Origin: Acidobacteriaceae bacterium
GTDB lineage: Bacteria; Acidobacteriota; Terriglobia; Terriglobales; Acidobacteriaceae
Assembly: GCA_003139095.1 (NCBI GenBank)
Contig: PLHW01000026.1
Location: 166,163-230,162, forward strand
Reading direction: 5' to 3'
Length of the DNA: 64,000 nucleotides
The position numbers and the translations under genes were made by a program. Below the pieces are notes generated by a model. It did no database searches and was not told the origin of the DNA. It worked only from the letters and a program-made list of their open reading frames with translations. Positions 55,010-63,960 of the stretch are shown here, piece by piece. Numbering within the stretch: position 1 is the stretch's first letter; each line of letters opens with the position of its first letter.

Positions 55010-55044
55010 AACTGACAACTGACAACTGATAACTGAGAGCTGAC
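55010..55044 (+). repeat. Heptamer array, AACTGAY type
   Basis: Five in-phase units (AACTGAC, AACTGAC, AACTGAT, AACTGAG, AGCTGAC) between the cupin gene and the FG-GAP protein gene. Confidence 0.8.
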
Positions 55045-55094
55045 AGTTTTCCGTTCAGCCGATCCAGCTTCGGCCCCGCGATCCCGCAACCTAT

Positions 55095-57296
55095 CTATTC
55101 TGGCACACACTGATTCAAGAGAACGCTCACCTCGCCTCCCAGGTAGTTGGGGACAACGAGATCAGGAGCGCCATTTCCCGCCAGGTCAGCCAATGCGAAA
55201 AAGTCCGAATACTGCCCTATGCTTGAGACGTTTCCCATTTCAAACGTACCGTCGCCCTGGCCCAAGAGCATTTGCAAAAATCCCTGCGTGCTTATGGTCG
55301 CTAGGTCGAGTCTGCCATCGCCGTTGAAGTCAGCCGCTATCGGTGCGTACCCTCCAACAAAAGACGAGCCAATCTGAAAGGTGCCGTCCCCATTTCCCAG
55401 GAACATTTGCAGATTTCCGCCTCCGTCTCTCGGAGACTCGCCCGCCACCAAATCCAGCTTTCCGTCGTTGTTGAAATCTCCTACCGCAACCGCGTCGGTA
55501 AAGAATGGCACTGAGTAATTCGCCGCATTCGTGAATACTCCATTTCCGCGACCAAGGTAGATACTGATACCGGAGTTGGAAGAATTCGCTACCGCGAAGT
55601 CGAGTTTTCCGTCCCCGTTGAAATCACCAACCGCAACCTGCAGGCTGCCCGGATAAACCGACTTGCGTTTGAACGTGCCGTCGCCATTGCCCAACAGGAT
55701 TTCCACCTCGGTAGCGCCGCCGACAGCGATGTCTAACTTCCCGTCGCCGTTGAAGTCCGCCACCGTGAGCCAGGCGAAGCCCGCCGGAATTGTATAGGTA
55801 TGACCCAGAGTGAAACTCCCGTTGCCATTGCCTAACAGGACTTGCAGTCGAGGATGAGGCTTGGTGTAGTTTGTGACTACTGCCAGATCCATTTTCCCAT
55901 CACGATTAAAGTCGCCGGATGCAACATAGCCCAACTCGCTCGCGATATTGTTATAGAACACCGGCGGTGAAAAGACGCCATTCCCCCGGCCCAGCAGAAT
56001 AGCCAGCGGACCGCCGTCATCCCCTGTTGCCGCGAGATCGGGAATTCCGTCACCGTTGAAGTCTCCGATTGTGATGCCGCTGAGATTTGGTGCCGCGACG
56101 TAAGCGGTAGGGCTAACAAAGATGCCATTCCCCTTACCAAGAAGTATGGTCACGCCCTCCGCGCCTCCGGAATCCAGGAAGCTGCCCGCTACCACAAGGT
56201 CCGTGTTGCCGTCGCCGTTAAGGTCGGTTAGCACAGCTCCAGTCGACACAGGCTCGTAACCCAGGGCCGCTTTGAAAGTCCCGTTTCCACTGTTCACCAA
56301 AACATACGTTCCGGCAATCGTCGACACCACCAAACTTGGTTCGCTGTCTGGTTCCAGCGGAGCTGCCGCGATTCTGTAGGGCGCCCAAGGATGCCCGGCA
56401 ACGTAATTGGTGGCCGGGAGGAAGGTTCCGTCTCCTTTGTTTAGCAGAACGGACGCAGTGCCGTCCGTATAGTTGGCAGTGGCGAGATCCACCTTGCCAT
56501 CGCCGTTCAAGTCCGCGGCGATAATGTCATTCGGCCCATAGCCGATCCGATAATCGGTCTTGGGCCCAAAAGTTCCGTCACCTTTTCCGAAGAGCACACT
56601 TACGGTATTTCCCGCCTCAGCGCCTCCATTGGCAACGGCGAGGTCGAGATGGCCATCGTGGTTGTAGTCGGCTATCGCCACTGCCGTCGGATAGGTGGTT
56701 ACCGGAAAATTCATCGCCGCTTGGAATGTGCCATCACCATTTCCCAGCATGATCTGTATATCGGTCTCACTTTGGAAGTTTGCGACCGCCAGATCTAGCT
56801 TGCCATCTTCATTAAAGTCTCCTACGGCGATGCCAATTGGTACCTGCGGCGATGCCGACTCGATACCGGCCTGGAACGTTCCATCACCGTTGCCCAGGAA
56901 AACAACGACGGCGGAGCCGTTCGCCGCGACGATATCGAGTTTGCCGTCGCCGTTGAAGTCTCCCACCGCCAACGGAGAGCCACCAGCGCTTTCTCCGATG
57001 GAATAAGTTCTGCCCTGTCTGAATGTGCCGTCGCCCTTGCCGAGCAGAATCGTCAAGGTGGGAGAATTGTTTGGAGCGAGGGTATGCACAGCAAAGTCGA
57101 CAATGCCATCGCCGTTGAAGTCCCCAGCCACCAGGTTAAAGGCGTTGCTGTTTTCGAGGTAAAAAGTTGCAGGAATGAAAGGTGTGCAGTTCTGAGCCAG
57201 ACCTTGCCCTTTCGCTGGATGTGCAACGGCTGGATGTGCAACGAAAAGAAGCGTGGCAGCGAGAACAAAAACGAGGTTACTCCTCTTGCGACGCAT
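55095..57296 (-). CDS. Secreted FG-GAP/VCBS repeat protein
   Basis: 733 residues from an ATG at 57296. Signal peptide (VFVLAATLLFVAHPAVA), then about 13 repeats of roughly 50 residues, each with a calcium-loop DFNGDGKxD and a following FLGNGDGTF turn, the integrin-like FG-GAP/VCBS beta-propeller. Two propellers are plausible. No catalytic or anchoring domain is seen, so it is probably an exported binding or adhesion protein. Not preceded by a clear ribosome site; a GTG five codons earlier is an alternative start. Confidence 0.88.
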   Translation of the reverse strand: MRRKRSNLVFVLAATLLFVAHPAVAHPAKGQGLAQNCTPFIPATFYLENSNAFNLVAGDFNGDGIVDFAVHTLAPNNSPTLTILLGKGDGTFRQGRTYSIGESAGGSPLAVGDFNGDGKLDIVAANGSAVVVFLGNGDGTFQAGIESASPQVPIGIAVGDFNEDGKLDLAVANFQSETDIQIMLGNGDGTFQAAMNFPVTTYPTAVAIADYNHDGHLDLAVANGGAEAGNTVSVLFGKGDGTFGPKTDYRIGYGPNDIIAADLNGDGKVDLATANYTDGTASVLLNKGDGTFLPATNYVAGHPWAPYRIAAAPLEPDSEPSLVVSTIAGTYVLVNSGNGTFKAALGYEPVSTGAVLTDLNGDGNTDLVVAGSFLDSGGAEGVTILLGKGNGIFVSPTAYVAAPNLSGITIGDFNGDGIPDLAATGDDGGPLAILLGRGNGVFSPPVFYNNIASELGYVASGDFNRDGKMDLAVVTNYTKPHPRLQVLLGNGNGSFTLGHTYTIPAGFAWLTVADFNGDGKLDIAVGGATEVEILLGNGDGTFKRKSVYPGSLQVAVGDFNGDGKLDFAVANSSNSGISIYLGRGNGVFTNAANYSVPFFTDAVAVGDFNNDGKLDLVAGESPRDGGGNLQMFLGNGDGTFQIGSSFVGGYAPIAADFNGDGRLDLATISTQGFLQMLLGQGDGTFEMGNVSSIGQYSDFFALADLAGNGAPDLVVPNYLGGEVSVLLNQCVPE

Positions 57297-57392
57297 AACC
57301 ACCCCAGCCACATCATACTGCCAGATACCGCCAGTCTAACCTATTCGCACGACTTCGGTTACGGCTGAACGACAAAACTTGCGGCTCTTGAC

Positions 57393-57406
57393 AACTGACG
57401 ACTAAC
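57393..57406 (+). repeat. Short remnant of the AACTGAC heptamer array
   Basis: AACTGAC followed by GACTAAC, overlapping the first bases of the pyrC stop region. Too short to call on its own; listed because of the clear arrays elsewhere. Confidence 0.4.
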
Positions 57407-58697
57407 CGTACACCACCGTCCCGCTCACAATCGTCGCCACCACCTTCCCCGTCAGTTGCCAACCGTCAAACGGCGTGTTCCTCGACTTCGACCGCGACTT
57501 CGCCGCCTCGAACGTCCACTTCTTCTTCGGATCGAAAATCGTGACATCCGCCACCGCTCCCCGCCCCAGCGTCCCGCGCCCGCGCAAGTCAAAGCAGCGC
57601 GCCGGCCCCGCCGTGAACAGCTCCACAATGCGCGCCAGCGGAATCCGTTTCCCCACATGCAGCCGCGTAATCGCCAGTCCCAGCGCGGTTTCCAGCCCCA
57701 TAATCCCAAATGCCGCCCGCTCAAACTCCATTTCTTTTTCGTGCGCCGCGTGCGGAGCGTGATCCGTCGCAATCGCATCCACCGTGCCGTCGGCCAGTGC
57801 CACCAGGATCGCTTCCCGGTCCGCCGCCGACCGCAACGGCGGATTCATCTTGTAATTGCTGTCATACTCCCGCATATCTTCGTCGATCAGCGTGAAATGA
57901 TGCGGCGTAACTTCGCAAGTAATTCGCGACCTCGCCCGCTTCCCCCGCCGCACCGCTTTCAGAGCATCGCCCGTCGAGACGTGCGCCACATGCAGCCGCG
58001 CATTCGGAATCGTCGTCACCAACTGCACGTCGCGCTCCACAATCGATGCCTCCGCCGCCGTCGTCATGCCCCGCAGCCCCAGGCGAAACGATCGCGCGCC
58101 CGCGTTCATCGAACAGTGCTCCGTCATGCGCGTGTCTTCGGCGTGCTGCACCACCGGAAAATTCAACTCCCCGCCCAGGATCAGCGCCTCGCGCATCACC
58201 CGATCGTCCAGAATCGGCTTCCCATCGTCGGTCACCGCCACGGCCTCCGCCGTTTGCAGCGCCCCAAAATCCGTCAACACCGCGCCCTTGCTCCCGCGCG
58301 TCGCCGCCGCAATCGGAAACACATTCACCACCGCCCCACGCTCGGCCTGTCGCAGCCAGCTCACCCAGTCCGCAGAATCCACCACCGGCGCCGTATTCGG
58401 CATCGTGCACACCGAAGTAAACCCGCCCGCCGCCGCCGCCGCCGTCCCCGTCGCAATCGTCTCTTTATATTGTTGCCCCGGTTCCCGCAAGTGCACATGC
58501 AGATCGATAAATCCCGGCGTCACCACCAGCCCCCGCGCGTCCAGCCGCCGGTCTGCGCCCTTGATCTTCCGCGGCGGCGCCACTTCCACCACCCGCCCAT
58601 CCTTCAGCAGCACGTCCATCGGCGCATCGATCCTCCCCGCCGGATCGATCACATGCCCGCCCGCAATCAGCAAACTCGACTTGTCGTGTGTCTTCAC
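57402..58697 (-). CDS. pyrC: Dihydroorotase, class I
   Basis: 431 residues. Third step of pyrimidine synthesis, cyclising carbamoyl-aspartate. Metal ligands appear in DLHVHLREPGQQYKET, CEVTPHHFTL and ATDHAPHAAHEKEME. Length fits the class I type, which often forms a complex with aspartate carbamoyltransferase. It overlaps pyrB by 4 bases, so expression is coupled. Confidence 0.96.
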   Translation of the reverse strand: MKTHDKSSLLIAGGHVIDPAGRIDAPMDVLLKDGRVVEVAPPRKIKGADRRLDARGLVVTPGFIDLHVHLREPGQQYKETIATGTAAAAAGGFTSVCTMPNTAPVVDSADWVSWLRQAERGAVVNVFPIAAATRGSKGAVLTDFGALQTAEAVAVTDDGKPILDDRVMREALILGGELNFPVVQHAEDTRMTEHCSMNAGARSFRLGLRGMTTAAEASIVERDVQLVTTIPNARLHVAHVSTGDALKAVRRGKRARSRITCEVTPHHFTLIDEDMREYDSNYKMNPPLRSAADREAILVALADGTVDAIATDHAPHAAHEKEMEFERAAFGIMGLETALGLAITRLHVGKRIPLARIVELFTAGPARCFDLRGRGTLGRGAVADVTIFDPKKKWTFEAAKSRSKSRNTPFDGWQLTGKVVATIVSGTVVYG

Positions 58698-59605
58698 CGC
58701 ATCTTCCCCAGCGCCCGCGCCAGAATCGCCATCCGCGTCGGCACGCCATTATGCACCTCATCCAGAATCCGCGCCTGCGCCCCATCCGCCACTTCGCTCG
58801 TCAACTCCAGCCCGCGAATAATCGGCCCCGGATGCATCACAATCGCATCCTTCTTCGCCGTCTTCAACCGCGCCGGCGTCATCTGGTAGCGCGCAATATA
58901 TTCCGGCAAGTCGATCTTCATCCCCACCAGCCGCTCTTTCTGCACCCGCAGCAACATCACCACATCCGTTCCCCGCAGCGCATCCTCTATATGCCGCGTC
59001 ACTCGCACGCCCGGCGCAATCGTCGCCGCAATATCGGGCACCAGTTCCGGCGGCCCGCACAAAATAATCTTCACTCCAAACTTCGACAGCAAATGGCACG
59101 CCGACCGCGCCACCCGGCTGTGAAAAATATCCCCAATGATCGAAACCTGCAGCCCCTTAAAACTTTTCTTGCTCTTCAAAATCGTGTACGCGTCCAGCAG
59201 CGCCTGCGACGGATGCTCGTGCAGCCCGTCGCCCGCATTGATCACCGGCACGCCAATGTGTTCCGCCATCACCTGCGGCGCGCCCGCATTCGGATGCCGG
59301 ATCACGATCACCTCCGCCCCCACCGCCTGCGCCGTGTACCCCGTATCCAGCAGCGATTCGCCCTTCTCGATGCTCGACCCCATCGCCTGGATCAGCACCG
59401 TGTGCGCGCCCATCGCCTTCGCCGCCAGTTCGAACGAGCCCCTCGTGCGCGTCGATGCCTCGTAAAAAAGCAGCATCACCCGCCGCCCGCGCAGCAGCGG
59501 TCGCGGCCGGTCCGGATTCATCCGCCGCGCAAACTTCAATATTCTCAGGATCTCGGCCGCTTCCAAATGCTCGATGCCGAGCAGCGAACCTCGGGCTGCA
59601 TTCAT
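58694..59605 (-). CDS. pyrB: Aspartate carbamoyltransferase catalytic subunit
   Basis: 303 residues. Makes carbamoyl-aspartate. Carbamoyl-phosphate binding site STRTRGSFE; further signatures GDGLHEHPSQALLD and PGPIIRGLEL. No pyrR or pyrI is adjacent, so classic attenuation or allosteric control of that kind is not evident here. First gene of the pyrBC pair. Confidence 0.96.
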   Translation of the reverse strand: MNAARGSLLGIEHLEAAEILRILKFARRMNPDRPRPLLRGRRVMLLFYEASTRTRGSFELAAKAMGAHTVLIQAMGSSIEKGESLLDTGYTAQAVGAEVIVIRHPNAGAPQVMAEHIGVPVINAGDGLHEHPSQALLDAYTILKSKKSFKGLQVSIIGDIFHSRVARSACHLLSKFGVKIILCGPPELVPDIAATIAPGVRVTRHIEDALRGTDVVMLLRVQKERLVGMKIDLPEYIARYQMTPARLKTAKKDAIVMHPGPIIRGLELTSEVADGAQARILDEVHNGVPTRMAILARALGKMR

Positions 59606-59690
59606 AAACGCTGCATCATACGCGCCAAGGCCAAGTCAGGGCAAGGACCGCCGCGAAATGCCCGCCAGACAGGCGTTTTCACCCCAAGCT

Positions 59691-60095
59691 TCAAAGCTTC
59701 CCGGCCTCAATCGCCTGCCCAAACGCAATCAAATTCCCATCCGGAGCCAGCACCAGCAATTCGCGTTGCCCGTACGGTTTGTCCGCCGGCCCGTGCACAT
59801 CGCGCGTCGGCAGCGTATCGAGCTTCGGTTTCAGCTCCGCATAAAGCCCGTCCACGTCGCGCACGTCGATGTAATAAGCAAATCGCCCGTTCCCCGGCGG
59901 CGCGCCCTCCGGCCCCTGCTCTTCCATGATCCGGAACCCCGCCGTCTCGCGCTGCACATACGCATAATTCTCCATGCGCAGCAGCGTTTTAAATCCCAGG
60001 ATGTCGTTGAAAAATCTGAGTGCCGCCTCAATATCCTGCACATGCATGAAAGGCGTGACTTGAATAAAGTTCGACTCGGAAGAACTGTTCGCCAT
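59691..60095 (-). CDS. VOC superfamily (glyoxalase/bleomycin-resistance-like) protein
   Basis: 134 residues, one VOC domain built of two beta-alpha-beta-beta-beta modules: FMHVQDIEAALRFFNDILGF and YYIDVRDVDGLYAEL. Possible metal ligands include Glu residues near the end of each module, but they are not certain. Single-domain members act as dioxygenases, isomerases or binding proteins. No partner gene fixes its substrate. Confidence 0.85.
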   Translation of the reverse strand: MANSSSESNFIQVTPFMHVQDIEAALRFFNDILGFKTLLRMENYAYVQRETAGFRIMEEQGPEGAPPGNGRFAYYIDVRDVDGLYAELKPKLDTLPTRDVHGPADKPYGQRELLVLAPDGNLIAFGQAIEAGKL

Positions 60096-60156
60096 GAAAG
60101 GAATCTCCGGCCCGGTAGGTCACCACAAATCCGCGGAAGATAGTTCGCGCCAGCCC

Positions 60157-61044
60157 TTACCCGCGCGGCTCGGCGTGCAACTCTTCGATCGCCGCCTTCA
60201 CCTTCGCCGTCACCGCATCCATATCCGCCGGCGTCAGCCCCGCCGTTGGGATCGCCTCTCCCACCCGCATCTCCAGCGGCTGGCACTTGATGTGATACGT
60301 GTTCATCGGCAGCAATTCAAACGTCCCCGCCAGCGCAATCGGCACAATCTCCGCCTGCGCCTTGATCGCCAGAAAAAACGCGCCCGGCAACAACGGCTGA
60401 ATCTGCCCATCCCGCGTCCGTCCGCCCTCCGGAAAAATCACCAGCGGCATTCCCTTGCGCAGACTCTTCAGCGCCGACTTGATCGCCCCCACCGAAGCCC
60501 CCGGGTTCTGCTGGTTGATGCACACCTGCCCCGACCGCTTCAAATGCCACCCAATAAATGGATACGACAGCAGCTCGCTCTTGAAAATAATTCGAAACTG
60601 AAATGGCAAATAAACGTACAGCATCGGAATATCCAGCGCCGAAGCGTGCGTCACCGCAAACACCCGCGGCTTGCCGTCCCCGCCCGCCAGCGCCGCCGTA
60701 TTCCCCTTCACTGTTACCGGCGACAAAATCGTCTTCATGATCAGCCACGACCACGCCGTCGCCAGTTTGTGCTGCACTCGCCCGCTCCGGTCAACCAGCG
60801 ACGTAATCAGCGAGATCGTCCCCAGCACAATCGTGTACAGCCAAATCAGCGGATCGAGAATGAAGTACGACCGCAGCCGGCTCCCCCACCCATGCCGCCC
60901 ACCACCACTCTGCGCGCGAACGCCCTGTGCGTGGATAGTCTTTGTGAGCACAGTCTCTGTCGGCGCCGCCGCATCGCCCGTCCACGCTGAGCGCAACCCA
61001 CCTCCAGTTTTCTCCGCCTCAACCGTTGTGCCAATCTTATTCAA
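60157..61044 (-). CDS. plsC: 1-acyl-sn-glycerol-3-phosphate acyltransferase (PlsC-like)
   Basis: 295 residues. Second acylation step of phosphatidic acid synthesis. The catalytic HX4D is HASALD and the acceptor site FPEGGRTRDG; one or two membrane helices precede (LIWLYTIVLGTISLITSLV). The frame opens at a TTG, and the first 50 residues are poorly conserved, so a later start is possible. Confidence 0.9.
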   Translation of the reverse strand: MNKIGTTVEAEKTGGGLRSAWTGDAAAPTETVLTKTIHAQGVRAQSGGGRHGWGSRLRSYFILDPLIWLYTIVLGTISLITSLVDRSGRVQHKLATAWSWLIMKTILSPVTVKGNTAALAGGDGKPRVFAVTHASALDIPMLYVYLPFQFRIIFKSELLSYPFIGWHLKRSGQVCINQQNPGASVGAIKSALKSLRKGMPLVIFPEGGRTRDGQIQPLLPGAFFLAIKAQAEIVPIALAGTFELLPMNTYHIKCQPLEMRVGEAIPTAGLTPADMDAVTAKVKAAIEELHAEPRG

Positions 61045-61144
61045 GCTGCTCCAACCGTTCCCTTCGTGTACTTAGTGTCCTCGTGGTGAACGCCTTTCAC
61101 TCGCACCAGCCAAGCCCAATGTTCCAGCGCCGCAAGCCTATCTA

Positions 61145-62539
61145 TTAGATGCCAATGCCCAGCACCCGCATCGCCTCTCCAACAATGTAAATCGATCCCG
61201 TAACCACCACCAGTCCATTCGCCCCCGCCGCGCGCCCAGCCTGTTCCAGCGCCGCCGCCACGCTCTCCGCCGCGCCGATCTCCGCCGTCACCCGCCGCGC
61301 CGCCTCCCGAATCTCCCGCGTCGTCGCCGACCGCGGATTCTCCGCATGCGTCACAATCACCCGCTCCGCAATCGGAAATAGTATCTCCGCCATCTCCGCC
61401 ACAGCCTTATCGCGCAACACGCCAAATACCATTGTGATCGCGCGATCTTCATACGCCGCCCGCAGCGCCGCCCGCAACGCCCACGCGCCTGCGGGATTGT
61501 GTGCCACATCCAGCACAAACTCCGGCCGTCCCTCGCCCGCCGGCACCACCTCAAATCGCCCCGGCCACCGCGTCTCCCTGATTCCGCGCTCAATCGACCG
61601 CGCCGTTATCCCCTCCCATCCCTGCTCCCGCAACTCCACCGCCGCCGCAATCCCGAGCGCCACATTCCGCAACTGGTGCCGCCCCACCAGCGGCGACTCC
61701 ACCAAAATCTCCTCCCCCAAAACCGCCAGCGCATACCGCTGCCGAATAGCCCCGCATTTCTCTGCGTCCCCCGCGCCCTCTGCGTTGAAAGCTTTTCTAG
61801 CCGTGCCCGACAAAAAGTCCTCGCTCCCCGGCGAAACCGGCGGCACATACGGCACCGCATTCACCGCCCTCGCGCCAGCCTCCAGAATCGTATTGCCGAT
61901 CACCTCGTTCGCCTCCGCCAGTTGCGGCAGCGTCACCACCACGCCCCCGGCTCGAATAATCCCCGCCTTCTCGCGCGCAATCTCCCGCACCGTCTCGCCC
62001 AAGTATTTCTGATGGTCCAGGGCAATATCCGTGATCACGCTCACCCGCGGTTCCACCACGTTCGTCGCGTCCAACCGCCCGCCCATGCCCACTTCCAGCA
62101 CCACCATATCCGGCCGGCCGCGCGCAAAATATTCAAACGCCATCGCCGTCAGCATCTCAAAAAAACTCGGATGCCACGGCAAATCTCCCTCTCCCACCAA
62201 CCGCTCCGCCGTCCGTCCCACCACATCGTGTACCAGCGCAAAATCGTCGTCCGCAATCGCCGCCCCATTCACCCGAATGCGCTCGTTGATCCGCACCAGG
62301 TGCGGCGACGTGTACAACCCCGTCTTCAGCCCCGACGCCTGCAAAATCGCCGCCAGCGTCGCCGCCGTCGACCCTTTCCCATTCGTCCCCGCAATCAGCA
62401 CGCTCGCGAAACTTCGCTCCGGATTTCCCAGCGCCCCCAGCAGCACCCGCATGTGCTCCAGGTCGAACTTGTGCGCCGGCGTCTGGGCCAGTTCATGCCC
62501 CAACGCATACATCTGCGCCACTGCCGTTTCGTAGGACAA
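61145..62539 (-). CDS. folC: Folylpolyglutamate/dihydrofolate synthase
   Basis: 464 residues. ATP-dependent ligase adding glutamate to folates. P-loop AGTNGKGSTAATLA, then VLEVGMGGRLDATNVV and DIALDHQKYLGETV of the Mur-ligase-like core; the C-terminal domain includes LDVAHNPAGAWALR. Full length. It reads toward plsC; the 100-bp spacer between them has no clear terminator. Confidence 0.95.
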   Translation of the reverse strand: MSYETAVAQMYALGHELAQTPAHKFDLEHMRVLLGALGNPERSFASVLIAGTNGKGSTAATLAAILQASGLKTGLYTSPHLVRINERIRVNGAAIADDDFALVHDVVGRTAERLVGEGDLPWHPSFFEMLTAMAFEYFARGRPDMVVLEVGMGGRLDATNVVEPRVSVITDIALDHQKYLGETVREIAREKAGIIRAGGVVVTLPQLAEANEVIGNTILEAGARAVNAVPYVPPVSPGSEDFLSGTARKAFNAEGAGDAEKCGAIRQRYALAVLGEEILVESPLVGRHQLRNVALGIAAAVELREQGWEGITARSIERGIRETRWPGRFEVVPAGEGRPEFVLDVAHNPAGAWALRAALRAAYEDRAITMVFGVLRDKAVAEMAEILFPIAERVIVTHAENPRSATTREIREAARRVTAEIGAAESVAAALEQAGRAAGANGLVVVTGSIYIVGEAMRVLGIGI

Positions 62540-62566
62540 AGTGAGTCGTTCGTTTTAAACGTTGCG

Positions 62567-62768
62567 GGTGCCCCATTCAAGCCCGCTTTTGGCTTGAGTG
62601 GGGCTTTTCGTCAGTAACAATCTTTGTCGATGCACAATCTTCGACGGTGCCCCATTCAAGCCCGCTTTTGGCTTGAGTGGGGCTTTTCGTCAGTCACAAT
62701 CTTTGTCGATGCACAATCTTCGACGGTGCCCCATTCAAGCCCGGTTTTGGCTTGAGTGGGGCTTTTCG
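62567..62768 (+). repeat. 79-bp tandem repeat (2.6 copies), each with a terminator-like hairpin
   Basis: Copies begin at 62567, 62646 and 62725 (third truncated) and are nearly identical. Each holds GCCCCATTCAAGCC pairing with GGCTTGAGTGGGGC (14 bp, one G-U pair) and is followed by TTTTCG, an intrinsic-terminator shape on the plus strand. No plus-strand gene feeds into it, so it may be a repeat element rather than a functional terminator. Confidence 0.85.
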
Positions 62769-62977
62769 CACAGCCGCCAGTTTCAGGGTAGCAAGTCTGG
62801 CCGCCGGTTTCGACAGCCTCTCATCAGAAGGGGACTGCAAGAGGTCAAAGTGCTTCCCACGCGCCCTGAGCAGGCGTCCCCGCGATAACTCAAAAAGGAG
62901 TAAAAGTGGTCGGTCACTGGCTTTTCGCCAGACACGGATCTGGGTTTGCCAACGACCAACGACGAACGACCAAGAGC
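62769..62977. other. Intergenic stretch between repeat and accD, no gene supported
   Basis: No coding sequence recognised. CAACGAC/GAACGAC-like heptamers lie at 62950-62970, leading into the heptamer array at the accD 3' end. Confidence 0.5.
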
Positions 62978-63850
62978 TTAACTGACGGCTGATGGCTGAG
63001 AGCTGACAGCTGCCCCCATAAAACTCAGCGCCCGCGCAATATACGGCTTCATCTCTTTGCGCCGCACCACCGCGTCCAGCATCCCGTGCTCCAGCAAAAA
63101 TTCCGACCGCTGGAACCCCGGAGGCAACTTCTGCCGGATCGTCTGCTCGATCACGCGCGGCCCGGCAAACCCAATCAGCGCGCCCGGTTCGCCAATGTTC
63201 AAATCGCCCAGCATCGCAAACGATGCCGTCACTCCCCCCGTCGTCGGGTCTGTCAATACGGAAATGTATGGCACCTTCGCCGAGTCCAGCCGCGCCAGCG
63301 CCGACGAAATCTTCGCCAGTTGCATCAGGCTGATTGCGCCTTCCATCATCCGCGCCCCACCCGACGCCGAAACGATCACCAGCGGCGTCCGCGTCTCCGT
63401 CGCCCTCTCGATCGCCCGCGTAATCGACTCGCCCACCACCGCGCCCATGCTTCCGCCGATAAACGAGTACTCCATCGCGCTCACAATCACCGCGCGCCCA
63501 TTGAGTTTCCCCTGCGCGTTGATGACCGCGTCCTTCAGGCCCGTATCCGCCTTCGCCTGCTTCAGTCGAGACGAATATGGCTTCAAATCCACAAACTTCA
63601 GCGGGTCGGTCGACGCCAGGTTGCTGTCGAAAATCTCGTACTTCCCGTCGTCCAGCAGTTGCGCCAGCCGCGTTCTCGCGTCAATACGAAAATGTTTATC
63701 GCACTTCGTACATACATTGAAGTTTTCTTCCAGGTCTTTTTTCCAGATAATCTGCCGGCAGCCGTCGCACTTCACCCACAACCCTTCCGTGCGAACTTTC
63801 TTCTCGCCCGCCGCATCAATCTCCCCGGATTGTCTCTTAAACCAAGCCAT
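62978..63850 (-). CDS. accD: Acetyl-CoA carboxylase carboxyltransferase subunit beta
   Basis: 290 residues from the ATG at 63850 (MAWFKRQ). Transfers carboxyl from biotin to acetyl-CoA in fatty acid synthesis with AccA. N-terminal zinc ribbon CDGC and CTKC separated by 15 residues; carboxyltransferase core with EYSFIGGSMGAVVGE, VSASGGARMMEGAISLMQ and TDPTTGGVTASFAMLGD. The last 11 residues, AVSSQPSAVS preceded by Ala, are translated from a heptamer repeat, so the natural tail has probably been replaced. Confidence 0.95.
   Translation of the reverse strand: MAWFKRQSGEIDAAGEKKVRTEGLWVKCDGCRQIIWKKDLEENFNVCTKCDKHFRIDARTRLAQLLDDGKYEIFDSNLASTDPLKFVDLKPYSSRLKQAKADTGLKDAVINAQGKLNGRAVIVSAMEYSFIGGSMGAVVGESITRAIERATETRTPLVIVSASGGARMMEGAISLMQLAKISSALARLDSAKVPYISVLTDPTTGGVTASFAMLGDLNIGEPGALIGFAGPRVIEQTIRQKLPPGFQRSEFLLEHGMLDAVVRRKEMKPYIARALSFMGAAVSSQPSAVS
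62980..63014 (+). repeat. Heptamer array inside the 3' end of accD
   Basis: AACTGAC, GGCTGAT, GGCTGAG, AGCTGAC, AGCTGCC in phase. They cover the accD stop and its last codons, so the array supplies the stop codon and a Ser/Ala/Gln/Pro tail. Confidence 0.75.
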
Positions 63851-63852
63851 AG

Positions 63853-63887
63853 AATTTGTAATTGGTAATTTGTAATGGCTAATTGAA
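63853..63887 (+). repeat. Heptamer array, AATTTGT type, at the accD start
   Basis: AATTTGT, AATTGGT, AATTTGT, AATGGCT, AATTGAA in phase, ending two bases from the accD start codon. It occupies the place of the ribosome site and core promoter. Confidence 0.75.
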
Positions 63888-63915
63888 GCCCGCAGCACGC
63901 CGAACGCCTGCCTTT

Positions 63916-63950
63916 CAATTACAAATTACAAATCACAAATTGCTAATCTC
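63916..63950 (+). repeat. Heptamer array, inverted relative to the one at 63853
   Basis: CAATTAC, AAATTAC, AAATCAC, AAATTGC, TAATCTC in phase. It is the reverse complement type of the array at 63853-63887, with 28 bp between them. Confidence 0.7.
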
Positions 63951-63960
63951 AGTACAATCG

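Noticed and set aside
62567..62768. Possible CRISPR array
   Set aside because: The unit is a 79-bp whole-sequence tandem duplication with no distinct variable spacers and no cas gene nearby.
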